From contig JADJMW010000001.1 of NCBI GenBank assembly GCA_016709385.1, positions 620,001 through 684,000 on the forward strand: a stretch of 64,000 nucleotides of DNA. The letters run 5' to 3'. The notes below the pieces were generated by a model that ran no database searches, had not been told where the DNA came from, and saw only the letters and a program-made list of their open reading frames with translations. Positions 22,567-32,336 of this stretch are shown piece by piece. Within the stretch, counting starts at the first letter, position 1; each line of letters starts with the position of its first letter. The position numbers were made by a program, and so were the translations under genes. The DNA comes from Candidatus Rubrivivax defluviihabitans. Its GTDB lineage: Bacteria > Pseudomonadota > Gammaproteobacteria > Burkholderiales > Burkholderiaceae_C.

Positions 22567-22989
22567 ATGGGCTTGAAAGGTACGAAGACCGAGCAGAACC
22601 TGAAGGACGCCTTCGCGGGCGAATCGCAGGCCAACCGCCGCTATCTGTATTTCGCGAACAAGGCCGACGTGGAAGGGCAGAACGACGTGGCGATGCTGTT
22701 CCGTTCCACCGCCGAGGGCGAGACGGGCCACGCGCACGGCCACCTCGAATTCCTCGAGAACGGCTCGGGCGACCCGGCCACCGGCCTGCCCATCGGCAGC
22801 AGCCGCCAGAACCTGATGGCCGCCGTGGCCGGCGAAACGCACGAGTACACCGACATGTACCCGGGCATGGCCAAGACCGCGCGCGACGAAGGTTTCGACG
22901 AGATCGCCGACTGGTTCGAGACGCTGGCCAAGGCCGAGCGCTCGCACGCCAACCGCTACCAGAAGGCGCTGGACGCACTCGTCGACTGA
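22567..22989 (+). CDS. Rubrerythrin (diiron domain only)
   Basis: A 140-residue ferritin-like protein. It carries the two helix pairs with the diiron ligands: TEQNLKDAFAGESQANRRYLYFA, RSTAEGETGHAHGHLEFL, MAAVAGETHEYTDMYPGMAK and ETLAKAERSHANRYQ. The C-terminal rubredoxin domain of classical rubrerythrin is missing, as in sulerythrin-type forms. Rubrerythrins reduce hydrogen peroxide in the cytosol, using an external electron donor. CAGGAGC precedes the ATG. It leads the Fe-S protein and DUF3501 genes, a set often found together in proteobacteria, suggesting the Fe-S protein supplies electrons. Confidence 0.93.
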   Translation: MGLKGTKTEQNLKDAFAGESQANRRYLYFANKADVEGQNDVAMLFRSTAEGETGHAHGHLEFLENGSGDPATGLPIGSSRQNLMAAVAGETHEYTDMYPGMAKTARDEGFDEIADWFETLAKAERSHANRYQKALDALVD

Positions 22990-23037
22990 AGGCCCCCGCA
23001 CGCGCCGGCCGCGGGTTCGCCTGCGCCCGGCAAGGCT

Positions 23038-23070
23038 GGAACAGGGGGCCTCGTGCCCCTTGTTCCGTTT
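23038..23070 (+). terminator. Hairpin between rubrerythrin and Fe-S protein genes, possible attenuator
   Basis: GGAACAGGGGG (23038-23048) pairs, with one bulge, with CCCCTTGTTCC (23056-23066) and is followed by GTTTG. It lies 49 nt after the rubrerythrin stop and ends 24 nt before the next ATG. It may make rubrerythrin transcript more abundant than the downstream message. Confidence 0.5.
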
Positions 23071-23093
23071 GAACCACCCACCGGCAGCCCACC

Positions 23094-24440
23094 ATGCGCG
23101 AAGGCAACCTCGAAGCCCCCACCCGGCACGCGATCGACTGGAAGAACCCCGACTTCTACGACGAAGGGAAGGCCTTCGCCGAGATGGAGCGCGTGTTCGA
23201 CATCTGCCACGGCTGCCGCCGCTGCGTCAGCCTGTGCCAGAGTTTCCCCAACCTGTTCGACCTGGTCGACGCCACCGCCGACGGTGAAGTGCACGGCGTC
23301 AAGAAGTCCGACTACTGGGGCGTGGTCGACCAGTGCTACCTGTGCGACCTGTGCTACATGACCAAGTGCCCGTACACGCCGCCGCACGCCTGGAACCTGG
23401 ACTTCCCGCACCTGATGCTGCGCGCCAAGGCCATCAAGTTCAAGAAGGGCGAAGTGGGCGCGAAGGAGAAGCTGCTCGCCAGCACCGACGTGCACGGCCA
23501 GTTCGCCGGCATCCCCATCGTGGTGGACGTCGTCAACCAGGTCAACGCCACCGGCTTCGCGCGCAAGCTCATGGACAGCCAGCTCGGTGTGCACCCCGAG
23601 GCCTGGATGCCTGGCATGGCGCCGCAGCGTTTCCGCTGGGGGCGGGCCATGAACAACACCGCGTTCACGGCCGTCAACGGCGAACGCACGCCCGGCAAGG
23701 TGGCCATCTTCGCCACCTGCTACATGAACTACAACGAGCCCGGCATCGGCGCCGACCTGGTGAAGCTGCTCGACCACAACGAGATTCCCTACGAGATCGT
23801 CGAGAAGGAGCAGTGCTGCGGCATGCCCAAGCTCGAACTCGGCGATCTGGAGTCGGTGGAACAGGCCTGGAAGGCCAACATGCCCGTGCTGGCGAAATAT
23901 GCCCGCGAAGGCTGGGCCATCGTCACCCCGGTGCCGAGCTGCACGCTGATGTTCAAGCAGGAACTGCCGCTGATGTTTCCCGACGACGCCGATACGCAGC
24001 TCGTCAAGGCGGCCATGTTCGACCCCTTCGAATATTTCGTCGCGCGCCACAAGGACGGCCTGCTGAAGACCGACTTCAAGACCGCTCTGGGCAAGGTCAG
24101 CTACCACATCCCCTGCCACGGCCGGGTGCAGAACATCGGCAAGAAGACCGAGGAGATGTTCAAGCTCATCGGCCAGACGGTGGAGGTGAAGCTCACCACC
24201 GTGGAGCGCTGCTCGGGCCACGCCGGCACCTACGGCGTGAAGACGCCCACCCACCCGGTGGCGATGAAGATCGGCAAGCCGGTGTTCAAGGCCATGGCCA
24301 AGGACGAGCCCGACTACATCGGCAGCGACTGCCCGATGGCCGGCCACCACATCGCGCAGGGCATGGCGCAGGCGGGCACGCCGGCCAAGGCACTGCAGCA
24401 TCCCATCAGCCTGGTGCGCATCGCGTACGGGCTGGCCTGA
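23094..24440 (+). CDS. Iron-sulfur protein with CCG domains (GlpC/HdrD-like electron carrier)
   Basis: A 448-residue protein with two 4Fe-4S motifs at the N-terminus (ICHGCRRCVSLC and CYLCDLCYMTKCPY) and two cysteine-rich CCG domains further on (CCGMPKLE near the middle; CHGRVQNIG and ERCSGHAGTYG late). This layout is that of heterodisulfide-reductase subunit D / GlpC-type electron-transfer proteins. It most likely moves electrons from a membrane or soluble donor to rubrerythrin, the gene just upstream, for peroxide reduction; that partnership is inferred from conserved gene order. No ribosome site stands out, consistent with readthrough expression. DUF3501 follows 38 nt later. Confidence 0.9.
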   Translation: MREGNLEAPTRHAIDWKNPDFYDEGKAFAEMERVFDICHGCRRCVSLCQSFPNLFDLVDATADGEVHGVKKSDYWGVVDQCYLCDLCYMTKCPYTPPHAWNLDFPHLMLRAKAIKFKKGEVGAKEKLLASTDVHGQFAGIPIVVDVVNQVNATGFARKLMDSQLGVHPEAWMPGMAPQRFRWGRAMNNTAFTAVNGERTPGKVAIFATCYMNYNEPGIGADLVKLLDHNEIPYEIVEKEQCCGMPKLELGDLESVEQAWKANMPVLAKYAREGWAIVTPVPSCTLMFKQELPLMFPDDADTQLVKAAMFDPFEYFVARHKDGLLKTDFKTALGKVSYHIPCHGRVQNIGKKTEEMFKLIGQTVEVKLTTVERCSGHAGTYGVKTPTHPVAMKIGKPVFKAMAKDEPDYIGSDCPMAGHHIAQGMAQAGTPAKALQHPISLVRIAYGLA

Positions 24441-24478
24441 ATCACCTCAGCACCAAAGCCGGAAAGGAGCCCCAGCCC

Positions 24479-25060
24479 ATGACCATCACCCGCGACAGCC
24501 TGCTCACGCTGGAGGGCTACGCCAAGGTCCGCAAGAGCAGCAAGATGGAAGCCATCGCGCACCGCCGCCTGCGCAGCGTGCGCCTGGGCGAGCACGTCAC
24601 GCTGCAGTTCGAGGACGTGCACACCATCAAGCGGCAGATCCAGGAGATGCTGCACATCGAGAAGATCTTCGACGAAGAAGGCATCAACAGCGAGATCGAG
24701 GCCTACGCACCACTGGTGCCCGATGGCAGCAACTGGAAGGCCACCATGCTCATCGAATACCCCGACCCGCACGAGCGCAAGCGTGAACTGGCGCGGTTGA
24801 TCGGCGTCGAGGACCGCATGTTCGTGGAGGTCGAGGGACACCCCCGCGTCTACGCCATCGCCGACGAGGACCTGGACCGCGAGAACGACGAGAAGACCTC
24901 GGCCGTGCATTTCGTGCGCTTCGAATTCAGCGACGCGCAGCGCCAGGCCATCCGTGCCGGCGCCGCCGTGAAGCTGGGCTGCGACCACCGCAACTACCCG
25001 GCGCACGTGGTGATCGCGCCCGAGACGCTGGCCAGCCTGGCCGGCGACCTGCACGCCTGA
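24479..25060 (+). CDS. DUF3501 family protein
   Basis: A 193-residue soluble protein recognised as DUF3501 by its opening ITRDSLLTLEGYAKVR, the block LEFEDVHT-like QFEDVHTIKRQIQEMLHIEKIFDE and the C-terminal CDHRNYPAHVVI. It has a strong AAAGGAG site 10 nt before the ATG. The family is known mainly through its regular company with rubrerythrin and a GlpC/HdrD-like protein. It likely assists peroxide defence, perhaps as an assembly factor; its biochemical role is unknown. Confidence 0.9.
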   Translation: MTITRDSLLTLEGYAKVRKSSKMEAIAHRRLRSVRLGEHVTLQFEDVHTIKRQIQEMLHIEKIFDEEGINSEIEAYAPLVPDGSNWKATMLIEYPDPHERKRELARLIGVEDRMFVEVEGHPRVYAIADEDLDRENDEKTSAVHFVRFEFSDAQRQAIRAGAAVKLGCDHRNYPAHVVIAPETLASLAGDLHA

Positions 25061-25146
25061 AGTCGGGCGGCTTTGTGCCGGCAGCAATGCCGGCCACAAT
25101 TCCGGCATGTTGCCCGGCCCGTTCCCGCCGTGGCCGGAGACCGCCC

Positions 25147-26568
<1,422 letters not shown>

Positions 26569-26587
26569 GCCGGGGCTGCAACGGCCT

Positions 26588-27478
26588 TCAGGGCGGTGGT
26601 GCCGGCGCCGGCCGCAGCCAGCGCAGGCCCAGTGCGTCGGCGCTCACGACCGCCAGCGCGGCCCAGATGAAGGCGAAGCCCACGAGCCGCGCGCCGTCGA
26701 AAGGCTCGTGGAATACCCACACGCCCAGCAGCAGCGAGATCGTCGGCGCCAGGTACTGCACCAGGCCCAGCGTGGCCAGCTTCATGCGCCGCGCGCCGGC
26801 GGCGAACAGCAGCAGCGGCACGGCGGTGAGCGGGCCGCTGAGCAGGATCCATCCGATCTGCGCCGCATCACCCTGCGCCAGCACGCCGTGGCGGGCGAAG
26901 GTCCACCAGGCCAGCGCGGGCACCACCACCGGCGCCAGCAGCAGGGTCTCGAGCGCAAAGCCTTCGATCGCGCCCAGCGGGGCGGTCTTGCGCATCAGGC
27001 CGTACAGGCCGAAGCTGCAGGCCAGCGCCAGCGCGATCCAGGGCAGGCGGCCGGTGTGCAGCGTCAGCCACAGCACGCCGGCGGCAGCCAGCGCCACGGC
27101 CAGCCACTGCGCGCGGCGCAGCCGTTCGCGCAGCACCAGCACCCCCAGCAGCACGTTGACCAGCGGGTTGATGAAATAGCCCAGGCTGGCCTCGATGACG
27201 TGGCCGTTCTGCACCGCCCAGACATAGACCAGCCAGTTCACCGACAGCAGCAGCGCGCTCAGCGCAAACAGCCCCAGCCGGCGCGGCTGTGCCGCCAGCG
27301 GCCGCAGCCAGTCCCAGCGCCGCAGCAGCGCGAGCAGCACGAGCACGAAGACCAGCGACCACACCGAACGCTGCAGCACCACCTCCAACGGCGGCACGCT
27401 GGCGATCTTCAGGAAATACAGCGGGTACAGGCCCCAGGCCACGAAGGCGAGGGCGGCGTAGGGCAGGCCGGAGTTCAT
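26588..27478 (-). CDS. rarD: RarD, EamA family transporter
   Basis: A 296-residue integral membrane protein with ten hydrophobic helices in two EamA repeats. RarD-type traits include AFVAWGLYPLYFLKI at the start, VEVVLQRSVWS-like LEVVLQRSVWSLVF, NWLVYVWAVQNGHVIEASLGYFINPL and GLVQYLAPTISLLLGVWVFHEPF. The family are drug/metabolite exporters named after chloramphenicol sensitivity in E. coli; the natural substrate is unknown. The ATG is 27478. Confidence 0.92.
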   Translation of the reverse strand: MNSGLPYAALAFVAWGLYPLYFLKIASVPPLEVVLQRSVWSLVFVLVLLALLRRWDWLRPLAAQPRRLGLFALSALLLSVNWLVYVWAVQNGHVIEASLGYFINPLVNVLLGVLVLRERLRRAQWLAVALAAAGVLWLTLHTGRLPWIALALACSFGLYGLMRKTAPLGAIEGFALETLLLAPVVVPALAWWTFARHGVLAQGDAAQIGWILLSGPLTAVPLLLFAAGARRMKLATLGLVQYLAPTISLLLGVWVFHEPFDGARLVGFAFIWAALAVVSADALGLRWLRPAPAPPP

Positions 27479-27529
27479 GGCTGGCGAGGATTGTCGCCGC
27501 AGCCCGGTGCCGGCTCGCGCACCGGTTCC

Positions 27530-27928
27530 TCAGGCTACGTCGCCGTCGACGTACCACCAGCGCCCGTTCTCGCGCACGAAGCGGCTCGTCTCGTGCAGCC
27601 GCGCGGCGCGACCGCCGAGCTTGCTGCGCGCCACGAATTCGACCACCGCATGGTCGGCGTCCAACACCGCGTGGCGTCGCACCTCCAGGCCGAGCCAGCG
27701 CACGGCCGGGTCGGGCAGCAGCGGCCCGGCCGGCCGCGTCTGCGGATGCCAGGTGTCGCGCAGGTAGTCGGCCAAGCCCAGCACATAGGCGCTGTAGCGC
27801 GACCGCATCAAGGCTTCGGCGCTGGGTGCCTGCAGGTGCAGCGCACCGGCATGCCAGCGCCCGCAGCAGGCCGCGTAGGGCAGGGCCGAGTCGCAAGGGC
27901 AGGGTGCGGGGCGGGCATCGGTGTGCAT
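27530..27928 (-). CDS. YchJ family (UPF0225) protein
   Basis: A 132-residue protein with an N-terminal SEC-C-like zinc motif (CPCDSALPYAACCGRWH) and the YchJ core LMRSRYSAYVLGLADYLRDTWHP, followed by FVARSKLGGRAARLHETSRF and a WYVDGD end. It is an NTF2-like/SEC-C protein of unknown biochemical function. Start ATG 27928 is placed by homology to the family's short N-terminus. It is read in the same direction as rarD with a 51-nt gap. Confidence 0.9.
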   Translation of the reverse strand: MHTDARPAPCPCDSALPYAACCGRWHAGALHLQAPSAEALMRSRYSAYVLGLADYLRDTWHPQTRPAGPLLPDPAVRWLGLEVRRHAVLDADHAVVEFVARSKLGGRAARLHETSRFVRENGRWWYVDGDVA

Positions 27929-28022
27929 GGCGGGCTCCGGCATTGTGTCGTGGCGGTCCGCAAGGCGCCGCCGCTGCGGCACGGGCCTAAACTGGCCGGC
28001 CTCGCCCGCCCAGGACCCGTCC

Positions 28023-28979
28023 ATGCTCGACCCCCAAGCCCGCGCCCTGCTCGACCTGATGGCCGCCAACGGCGTGCCGCCCGTGCACACGCTCACGCCG
28101 GCCGACGCGCGCCGCTTCTATCTGGAGCGGCGCTTCTTCACCCAGCCCGAGCCGCCCGCAGTGGCTGAAGTGCGCGACCTGCGCACCGACACCGGCCTGC
28201 GGCTGCGCCTGGTCCGGCCCGCCGCGACCTCGACCGCCGCCGCCACGACCGCGGGCTTGCAGCCGGCGCTGGTGTATTTCCACGGCGGCGGCTGGACCAT
28301 CGGCGACCTGGATACGCACGACGTGCTGTGCCGCCAGCTCTGCGCGGCTGCGGGCGTGGCCGTGGTGTCGGTGGACTACCGGCTCGGCCCCGAGCATCGC
28401 TTTCCGGCCGCGGTGGACGACTGCGTGGCCGCCACGCGCTGGCTGCAGCGCGAGGGGGCCTCATTGGGCCTGGATCCGACCCGGCTGGCCGTGGGCGGCG
28501 ACAGCGCCGGCGGCAACCTGGCCGCGGTGGTGGCGCTGGTGCTGCGCGATGCCGGCGACCCGGCGCTGGCGTTCCAGCTGCTCATCTACCCGGCCACCGA
28601 CATGCGCGCCGTGGCGCCTTCGCACACCGTCAACGGCCAGGGCTACCTGCTCACCGCCGACAGCGTGGCCTGGTACCGCGGCCACTACATCGCCGACGCC
28701 GCGCTGTGGAGCGACTGGCGCGCCTCGCCGCTGCTGGCCGCCGACCTGTCGCGCTTGCCGCCGGCGCTGGTGCTCACCGCGGGTTTCGACCCGCTGCGCG
28801 ACGAAGGCCGGCAATATGCCGACGCGCTGTCGGCCGCCGGCAACCGCGTGCAATACATCTGCTTCGAACGCCAGCTGCACGGCTTCATCACCATGAGCAA
28901 GCTCATCGCCGAGGCGCGCACGGCGGTGGCGCTGTGCGCGGCGGTGCTGCGCGAGGCGCTGTCCGGCGGCGCCGTCTGA
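28023..28979 (+). CDS. Alpha/beta hydrolase, hormone-sensitive-lipase family
   Basis: A 318-residue cytosolic esterase with the HSL-type oxyanion motif YFHGGGWTIGDLDTHD, nucleophile GGDSAGGNLAAV, acid residue in FDPLRDEG and histidine in QLHGFITM. YRLGPEHRFPAA is another family hallmark. It hydrolyses small acyl esters; the physiological substrate is unknown. ATG 28023 gives the typical length. It is convergent with the dehydrogenase gene that follows. Confidence 0.92.
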   Translation: MLDPQARALLDLMAANGVPPVHTLTPADARRFYLERRFFTQPEPPAVAEVRDLRTDTGLRLRLVRPAATSTAAATTAGLQPALVYFHGGGWTIGDLDTHDVLCRQLCAAAGVAVVSVDYRLGPEHRFPAAVDDCVAATRWLQREGASLGLDPTRLAVGGDSAGGNLAAVVALVLRDAGDPALAFQLLIYPATDMRAVAPSHTVNGQGYLLTADSVAWYRGHYIADAALWSDWRASPLLAADLSRLPPALVLTAGFDPLRDEGRQYADALSAAGNRVQYICFERQLHGFITMSKLIAEARTAVALCAAVLREALSGGAV

Positions 28980-28996
28980 CGCGGCCGCGCGGTCTA

Positions 28997-29896
28997 TCAA
29001 TCCGCTGCGGCCGGTGTGGCCGGCCGCGTCGGCTGGCCCAGGATGGACGCGAGCTCGGGCATGAACGCTCCGGGCTCGCAGTGGCTCAAGGCGCCTTCCA
29101 ACGTGGCAAGCACCGCGGCCGCGATGTCCTTGGCCGCGCCCGCGTCGGAAGCCATGGCGTTGTAGTAGCCCAGGTCCTTGCAGGCATTTGCGATGGAAAA
29201 GCGCAGCCCCGACGGGTCCTGTGCCAGCAGGTAGGGCTTCATACGCTCCAGCGCCGTACCGCCGCCGCCGCCTTTGACCAGCACGTCGACGAACACCTCG
29301 GGTGCCACACCGTTGCGGCCGGCGCAGGCGGCGGCCTCGCACAGCAGCGACACCATGCCCAGCGACACATAGTTGTGCAGCAACTTCATGCCGTGGCCTG
29401 CAGCCACCTGGCCGGCGTGCACGATGTTCTCGGCGAAGCATTCCAGCAGCGGCCGGCATTCCTGCAGCAGCGCCGCTTCGCCGCCCACCAGCAGGTTCAG
29501 CCGGCCCGCGGCGGCTTCCTTGGGCGTGCGCGTCATCGGCGCGTCGAGGAAGCGGCCGCCGGCGGCTTGCACGGCCTGCGCCATGCGCAGCGTCGACGAC
29601 GGGATGGCCGTCGAGCAGTCGATCACCACGCTGCCCGGCCGCAGACCTTCGAGGACGCCGCCAGGGCCGGTGAGCACGGCCTCCACCTGCGGCGAGCCGG
29701 TCAGCACCAGGATCACGACGTCGCTGCGCGCAGCCAGTTCGGCCGCGCTGCGCAGGCTCACCGCGCCGGCGGCCTTCAGCGCGTCCAGCGGCTGGTTGCC
29801 GGGATGCTCCAGCATGGCGAGCTCGTGACCCTGCTTGACGATATTGCCGGCAATGCCGTGGCCCATCAGACCGATGCCGATCATGCCGACTTTCAT
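28997..29896 (-). CDS. NAD(P)-dependent oxidoreductase, 3-hydroxyisobutyrate dehydrogenase family
   Basis: A 299-residue protein with a Rossmann start MKVGMIGIGLMGHGIAGNI, the substrate loop DAPMTRTPKEAAAGRLNLLVGG and the catalytic-lysine region AAGHGMKLLHNYVS (the family reads G-x-x-x-K-x-x-x-N). It reduces or oxidises small beta-hydroxy acids; tartronate semialdehyde, 3-hydroxyisobutyrate and similar compounds are all possible. A poly-glycine stretch (KGGGGGTALE) is unusual but in a surface loop. No pathway neighbour narrows the substrate. Confidence 0.9.
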   Translation of the reverse strand: MKVGMIGIGLMGHGIAGNIVKQGHELAMLEHPGNQPLDALKAAGAVSLRSAAELAARSDVVILVLTGSPQVEAVLTGPGGVLEGLRPGSVVIDCSTAIPSSTLRMAQAVQAAGGRFLDAPMTRTPKEAAAGRLNLLVGGEAALLQECRPLLECFAENIVHAGQVAAGHGMKLLHNYVSLGMVSLLCEAAACAGRNGVAPEVFVDVLVKGGGGGTALERMKPYLLAQDPSGLRFSIANACKDLGYYNAMASDAGAAKDIAAAVLATLEGALSHCEPGAFMPELASILGQPTRPATPAAAD

Positions 29897-29969
29897 GGGA
29901 TCCTCCGTGGAGTGGTGGGGGCCTGCTGCAGGCAGAATGCGAGCTCATTCTGAACGCTGCGAGGGGTCC

Positions 29970-30536
29970 ATGAGCGAAGCACTTCTGGAAGCGATCCGGG
30001 TCGGTGATGCCGCGGCGGTCGAACGTCTGGCGACCCCGGAAACGGTGAATGCCGCGGGCCCCGGCGGCGTAACGCCGCTGATGGCGGCGGCGGTGCGGGG
30101 CCAACGGGCGATCGTCGCCAGCCTGCTCGCTGCCGGCGCGGCCGTGGACGCGACCGACGAGCGCGGCTTCACGGCGCTGTTCCACGGCTGCTACGACCCG
30201 GACGAGGACCGCGGGCATCCCGAGGTGGTCGAACTGCTGCTCGCCGCCGGCGCGGACAAGGAGGCCAAGATCGGCTTCGGCGTCCGCCCGCTCATGTACG
30301 CCGCGGGCAACGGCGAAGCCGGCGTGGTCGAGGCGCTGCTGCGCGCGGGCGCCGACCCCCTGGCACGCAACGAGGTCGGGCGCACGGCGCTGATGATGGT
30401 CAAGGACCGCGACTATGTTGACGTCATCAACATTCTTCACGAGGCCGAATCCCTGCTGGAAAGTGCGAGTTGCGGTTCGCGCAATGCGCCGGACATGCAG
30501 GTGGTCACGTTCCTGAAGCCGGCCCGCAAGACCTGA
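29970..30536 (+). CDS. Ankyrin repeat protein
   Basis: A 188-residue soluble protein with four ankyrin units, each with the TPLxxAxxxG pattern: GGVTPLMAAAVRGQRAIVASLLAAGA, GFTALFHGCYDPDEDRGHPEVVELLLAAGAD, VRPLMYAAGNGEAGVVEALLRAGAD and GRTALMMVKD. The extra residues DPDEDRGH in unit two break the standard 33-residue period. Ankyrin proteins bind partners; this one has no signal peptide and no enzyme domain. It is divergent from the dehydrogenase gene. Confidence 0.9.
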   Translation: MSEALLEAIRVGDAAAVERLATPETVNAAGPGGVTPLMAAAVRGQRAIVASLLAAGAAVDATDERGFTALFHGCYDPDEDRGHPEVVELLLAAGADKEAKIGFGVRPLMYAAGNGEAGVVEALLRAGADPLARNEVGRTALMMVKDRDYVDVINILHEAESLLESASCGSRNAPDMQVVTFLKPARKT

Positions 30537-30715
30537 GGGCGCCAGCCCGGGGCGCGGACCGAACGTGTTCCGGCGGGTGCTGCCGCATGCCGGCCCGGGC
30601 GGGTGGTCCGAGGCAGAGCCGCCAGCCGACGTGCCGCTGCGGGTCGGCTGCCGACGTCATGCCGCGCACGCCGCAGCCGCTCGTTCGCGGGACGCGCTGC
30701 CAGCCGTGGCGGGCG

Positions 30716-31795
30716 TCAGGCGCCTCGACGGCGCCGGGCGGCGGACCCCACGGCGACCAGGCCGAGCCCGAACAGCGCGTAGGTGGCCGGCTCCGGCACC
30801 ACGGCCACATTCCAGCCGATCACGTCGAAGGCCGTCAGGTCGTTGGTGCCGATGCTCAGCAACTCGCCGGGGCCTGCCGTCGGGTCCATGATGCCGAGGC
30901 CCAGGTTGTCCTTCCAGTGGCTGGCCTGGCGGCCATCGCCGAAGGTGATGCTGGTCGAGAATGGCGCGCCGGCGGTGGCGCCGCCGTCGATCGAGAAGTA
31001 CTTGTCGCGGTTGTCGGCCGTCCAGTCGATCACCCCGGACGCGGTGCTCAGCGCCGAGAAGCGGAACAGGTCGAGCGACGAGAGGAAGGTGAAGGCGTTG
31101 GCCGGGAACGGGCCGCCATTCGGCGGGCTGTTGAAGTCGAGAAAGTCGACCCCGCTGACGAAGCCCAGTGCGTGGCCGATCTCATGCGCGGCGATGCCGA
31201 CGAAGTCGTAGGCATTGCCGTCGATGCCGTTGCTGCGGTCGTGGTCCCAGTTGAAGCCGGTGCTGAACTGGATGAACCCGTCGCAATCCGTGCAGCCACC
31301 GCTCACCCCACCGTCGCCGAAGCCCAGACCGAGGGCGCGCGCGTTGGCGGCATTCAGGCTGACTGTCTCGTTGTTGGCCCCTGAGGCGTCGACATACGGC
31401 GTGGCCGAGCCGGCGCCGTTCGGGTTGTCGGATGTGCGGTTGATCAGCATGCCGACACTGGAGCCTGCGGCGAGATGGGCCACCGCGGTGCCGTCGGCGG
31501 CACTGGACGCGTCGGCAACGAGCGCATCGCGCACGTCGGTGTAGCTGTAGCTGATCGAGCGTGAACCCGCCTGCGCCAGGATGCTGCTGCCCAGCGCGCC
31601 GGTGCCGACCGTCAGCTTGACGGTGACGTTGTCGTTGAACTGCGCCGACCACAGGCCGGCCGCGGCAATGAAGGAATTCTGCTCGGCCACGCCGGTACCG
31701 TCGATAAAACTGAGGTCGAAGCTCAGCGCCTGGGCGCTGCCGGCGGCGCCGGCGAGCAGCAGGCCGGCAGCGGCGGATGCGAGAGTTCGTTGCAT
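30716..31795 (-). CDS. PEP-CTERM anchored metalloprotease (NF038122-like)
   Basis: A 359-residue exported protein. It has an N-terminal signal peptide (MQRTLASAAAGLLLAGAAGSAQA), a zinc-protease motif HEIGHALGFVSGVDF (HExxHxxG-type metzincin-like), a stretch CTDCDGFIQF that may form a disulfide, and a C-terminal PEP-CTERM signal: VVPEPATYALFGLGLVAVG and RRRRGA. The protease domain resembles the NF038122 group of PEP-CTERM metalloproteases. Exosortase-dependent proteins are exported and handed to the cell surface or extracellular polysaccharide. No exosortase gene is in the window, so it is elsewhere in the genome. Confidence 0.88.
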   Translation of the reverse strand: MQRTLASAAAGLLLAGAAGSAQALSFDLSFIDGTGVAEQNSFIAAAGLWSAQFNDNVTVKLTVGTGALGSSILAQAGSRSISYSYTDVRDALVADASSAADGTAVAHLAAGSSVGMLINRTSDNPNGAGSATPYVDASGANNETVSLNAANARALGLGFGDGGVSGGCTDCDGFIQFSTGFNWDHDRSNGIDGNAYDFVGIAAHEIGHALGFVSGVDFLDFNSPPNGGPFPANAFTFLSSLDLFRFSALSTASGVIDWTADNRDKYFSIDGGATAGAPFSTSITFGDGRQASHWKDNLGLGIMDPTAGPGELLSIGTNDLTAFDVIGWNVAVVPEPATYALFGLGLVAVGSAARRRRGA

Positions 31796-31877
31796 GGCGG
31801 TACTCTTCGGGCTTGGGGTCTGCGGCGGTGTGCAGCGCGTGCGAGCGAGGAATGTAGTGGGCCCGGGGTCCGCGTGT

Positions 31878-31897
31878 ATCCCCCTGGGTTAGGGGAT
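31878..31897. promoter_or_regulatory. Inverted repeat ATCCCC-N8-GGGGAT, candidate operator
   Basis: ATCCCC (31878-31883) and GGGGAT (31892-31897) are exact complements separated by 8 nt, about 85 nt upstream of the protease ATG. The size and spacing suit a dimeric regulator. No -24/-12 sigma-54 elements were seen, although some PEP-CTERM genes use them. Confidence 0.4.
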
Positions 31898-32193
31898 GGC
31901 ATGTCGGGCCTGCACGGTCTCGGGCGCCAGATTGCGACCAGCACTGTGACGCGGATGCTTGACGCCACCCTGTTCGCTGGCATCGTTCAGGGCATCACCA
32001 TCGTGGTCGTCACGGCGGTGACCGGCGGCCACGGCCTGCGTTGCTGCACGCCCGTGACGCCGGGTCGTGGACGACAAAGGGTCGCGTTCGGGCACTTCTT
32101 CGGCCTTCGATCGAAGACGGTTCGGCATGACACGCGGGCGCCTCTCGTGGCGGACGCCTTGGCACGCAGTGGCCGCAGCACTTGCCATGAATA

Positions 32194-32209
32194 CTGGATG
32201 AACGTACAG
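32194..32209. promoter_or_regulatory. LexA box upstream of imuAB
   Basis: CTGGATGAACGTACAG fits the CTG-N10-CAG LexA consensus of beta- and gammaproteobacteria, with A/T-rich flanks (ATACTG...CAGT). It lies 128 nt before the imuA ATG. SOS control of imuAB is well established, so this is the expected operator. Confidence 0.75.
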
Positions 32210-32336
32210 TCGCTCGGTGGCCATTTCTCCGCTGCCCGCCCCCCACGCCGCCCCCGTGCGCGCGCCGAATGCAGTCGCGCTGACGCGGCGCAGTTTGCCG
32301 CGCTCAGCGGCCGGATGCACCCGTCCTCGGACTGTC

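Larger units (their letters stand above)
31796..32336. other. Non-coding interval holding divergent promoters
   Basis: 541 nt between the PEP-CTERM protease and imuA. It contains the inverted repeat at 31878-31897 and the LexA box at 32194-32209. No frame in between resembles a protein. The middle third (about 31900-32180) looks featureless. Confidence 0.6.

Noticed and set aside
31796..31900. Search for a sigma-54 (-24/-12) promoter before the PEP-CTERM protease.
   Set aside because: No TGGC-N7-TTGC-like pair was found on the reverse strand.
31888..32336. Possible small genes in the protease-imuA interval.
   Set aside because: Open frames on both strands lack ribosome sites and similarity; the interval is explained by promoters.
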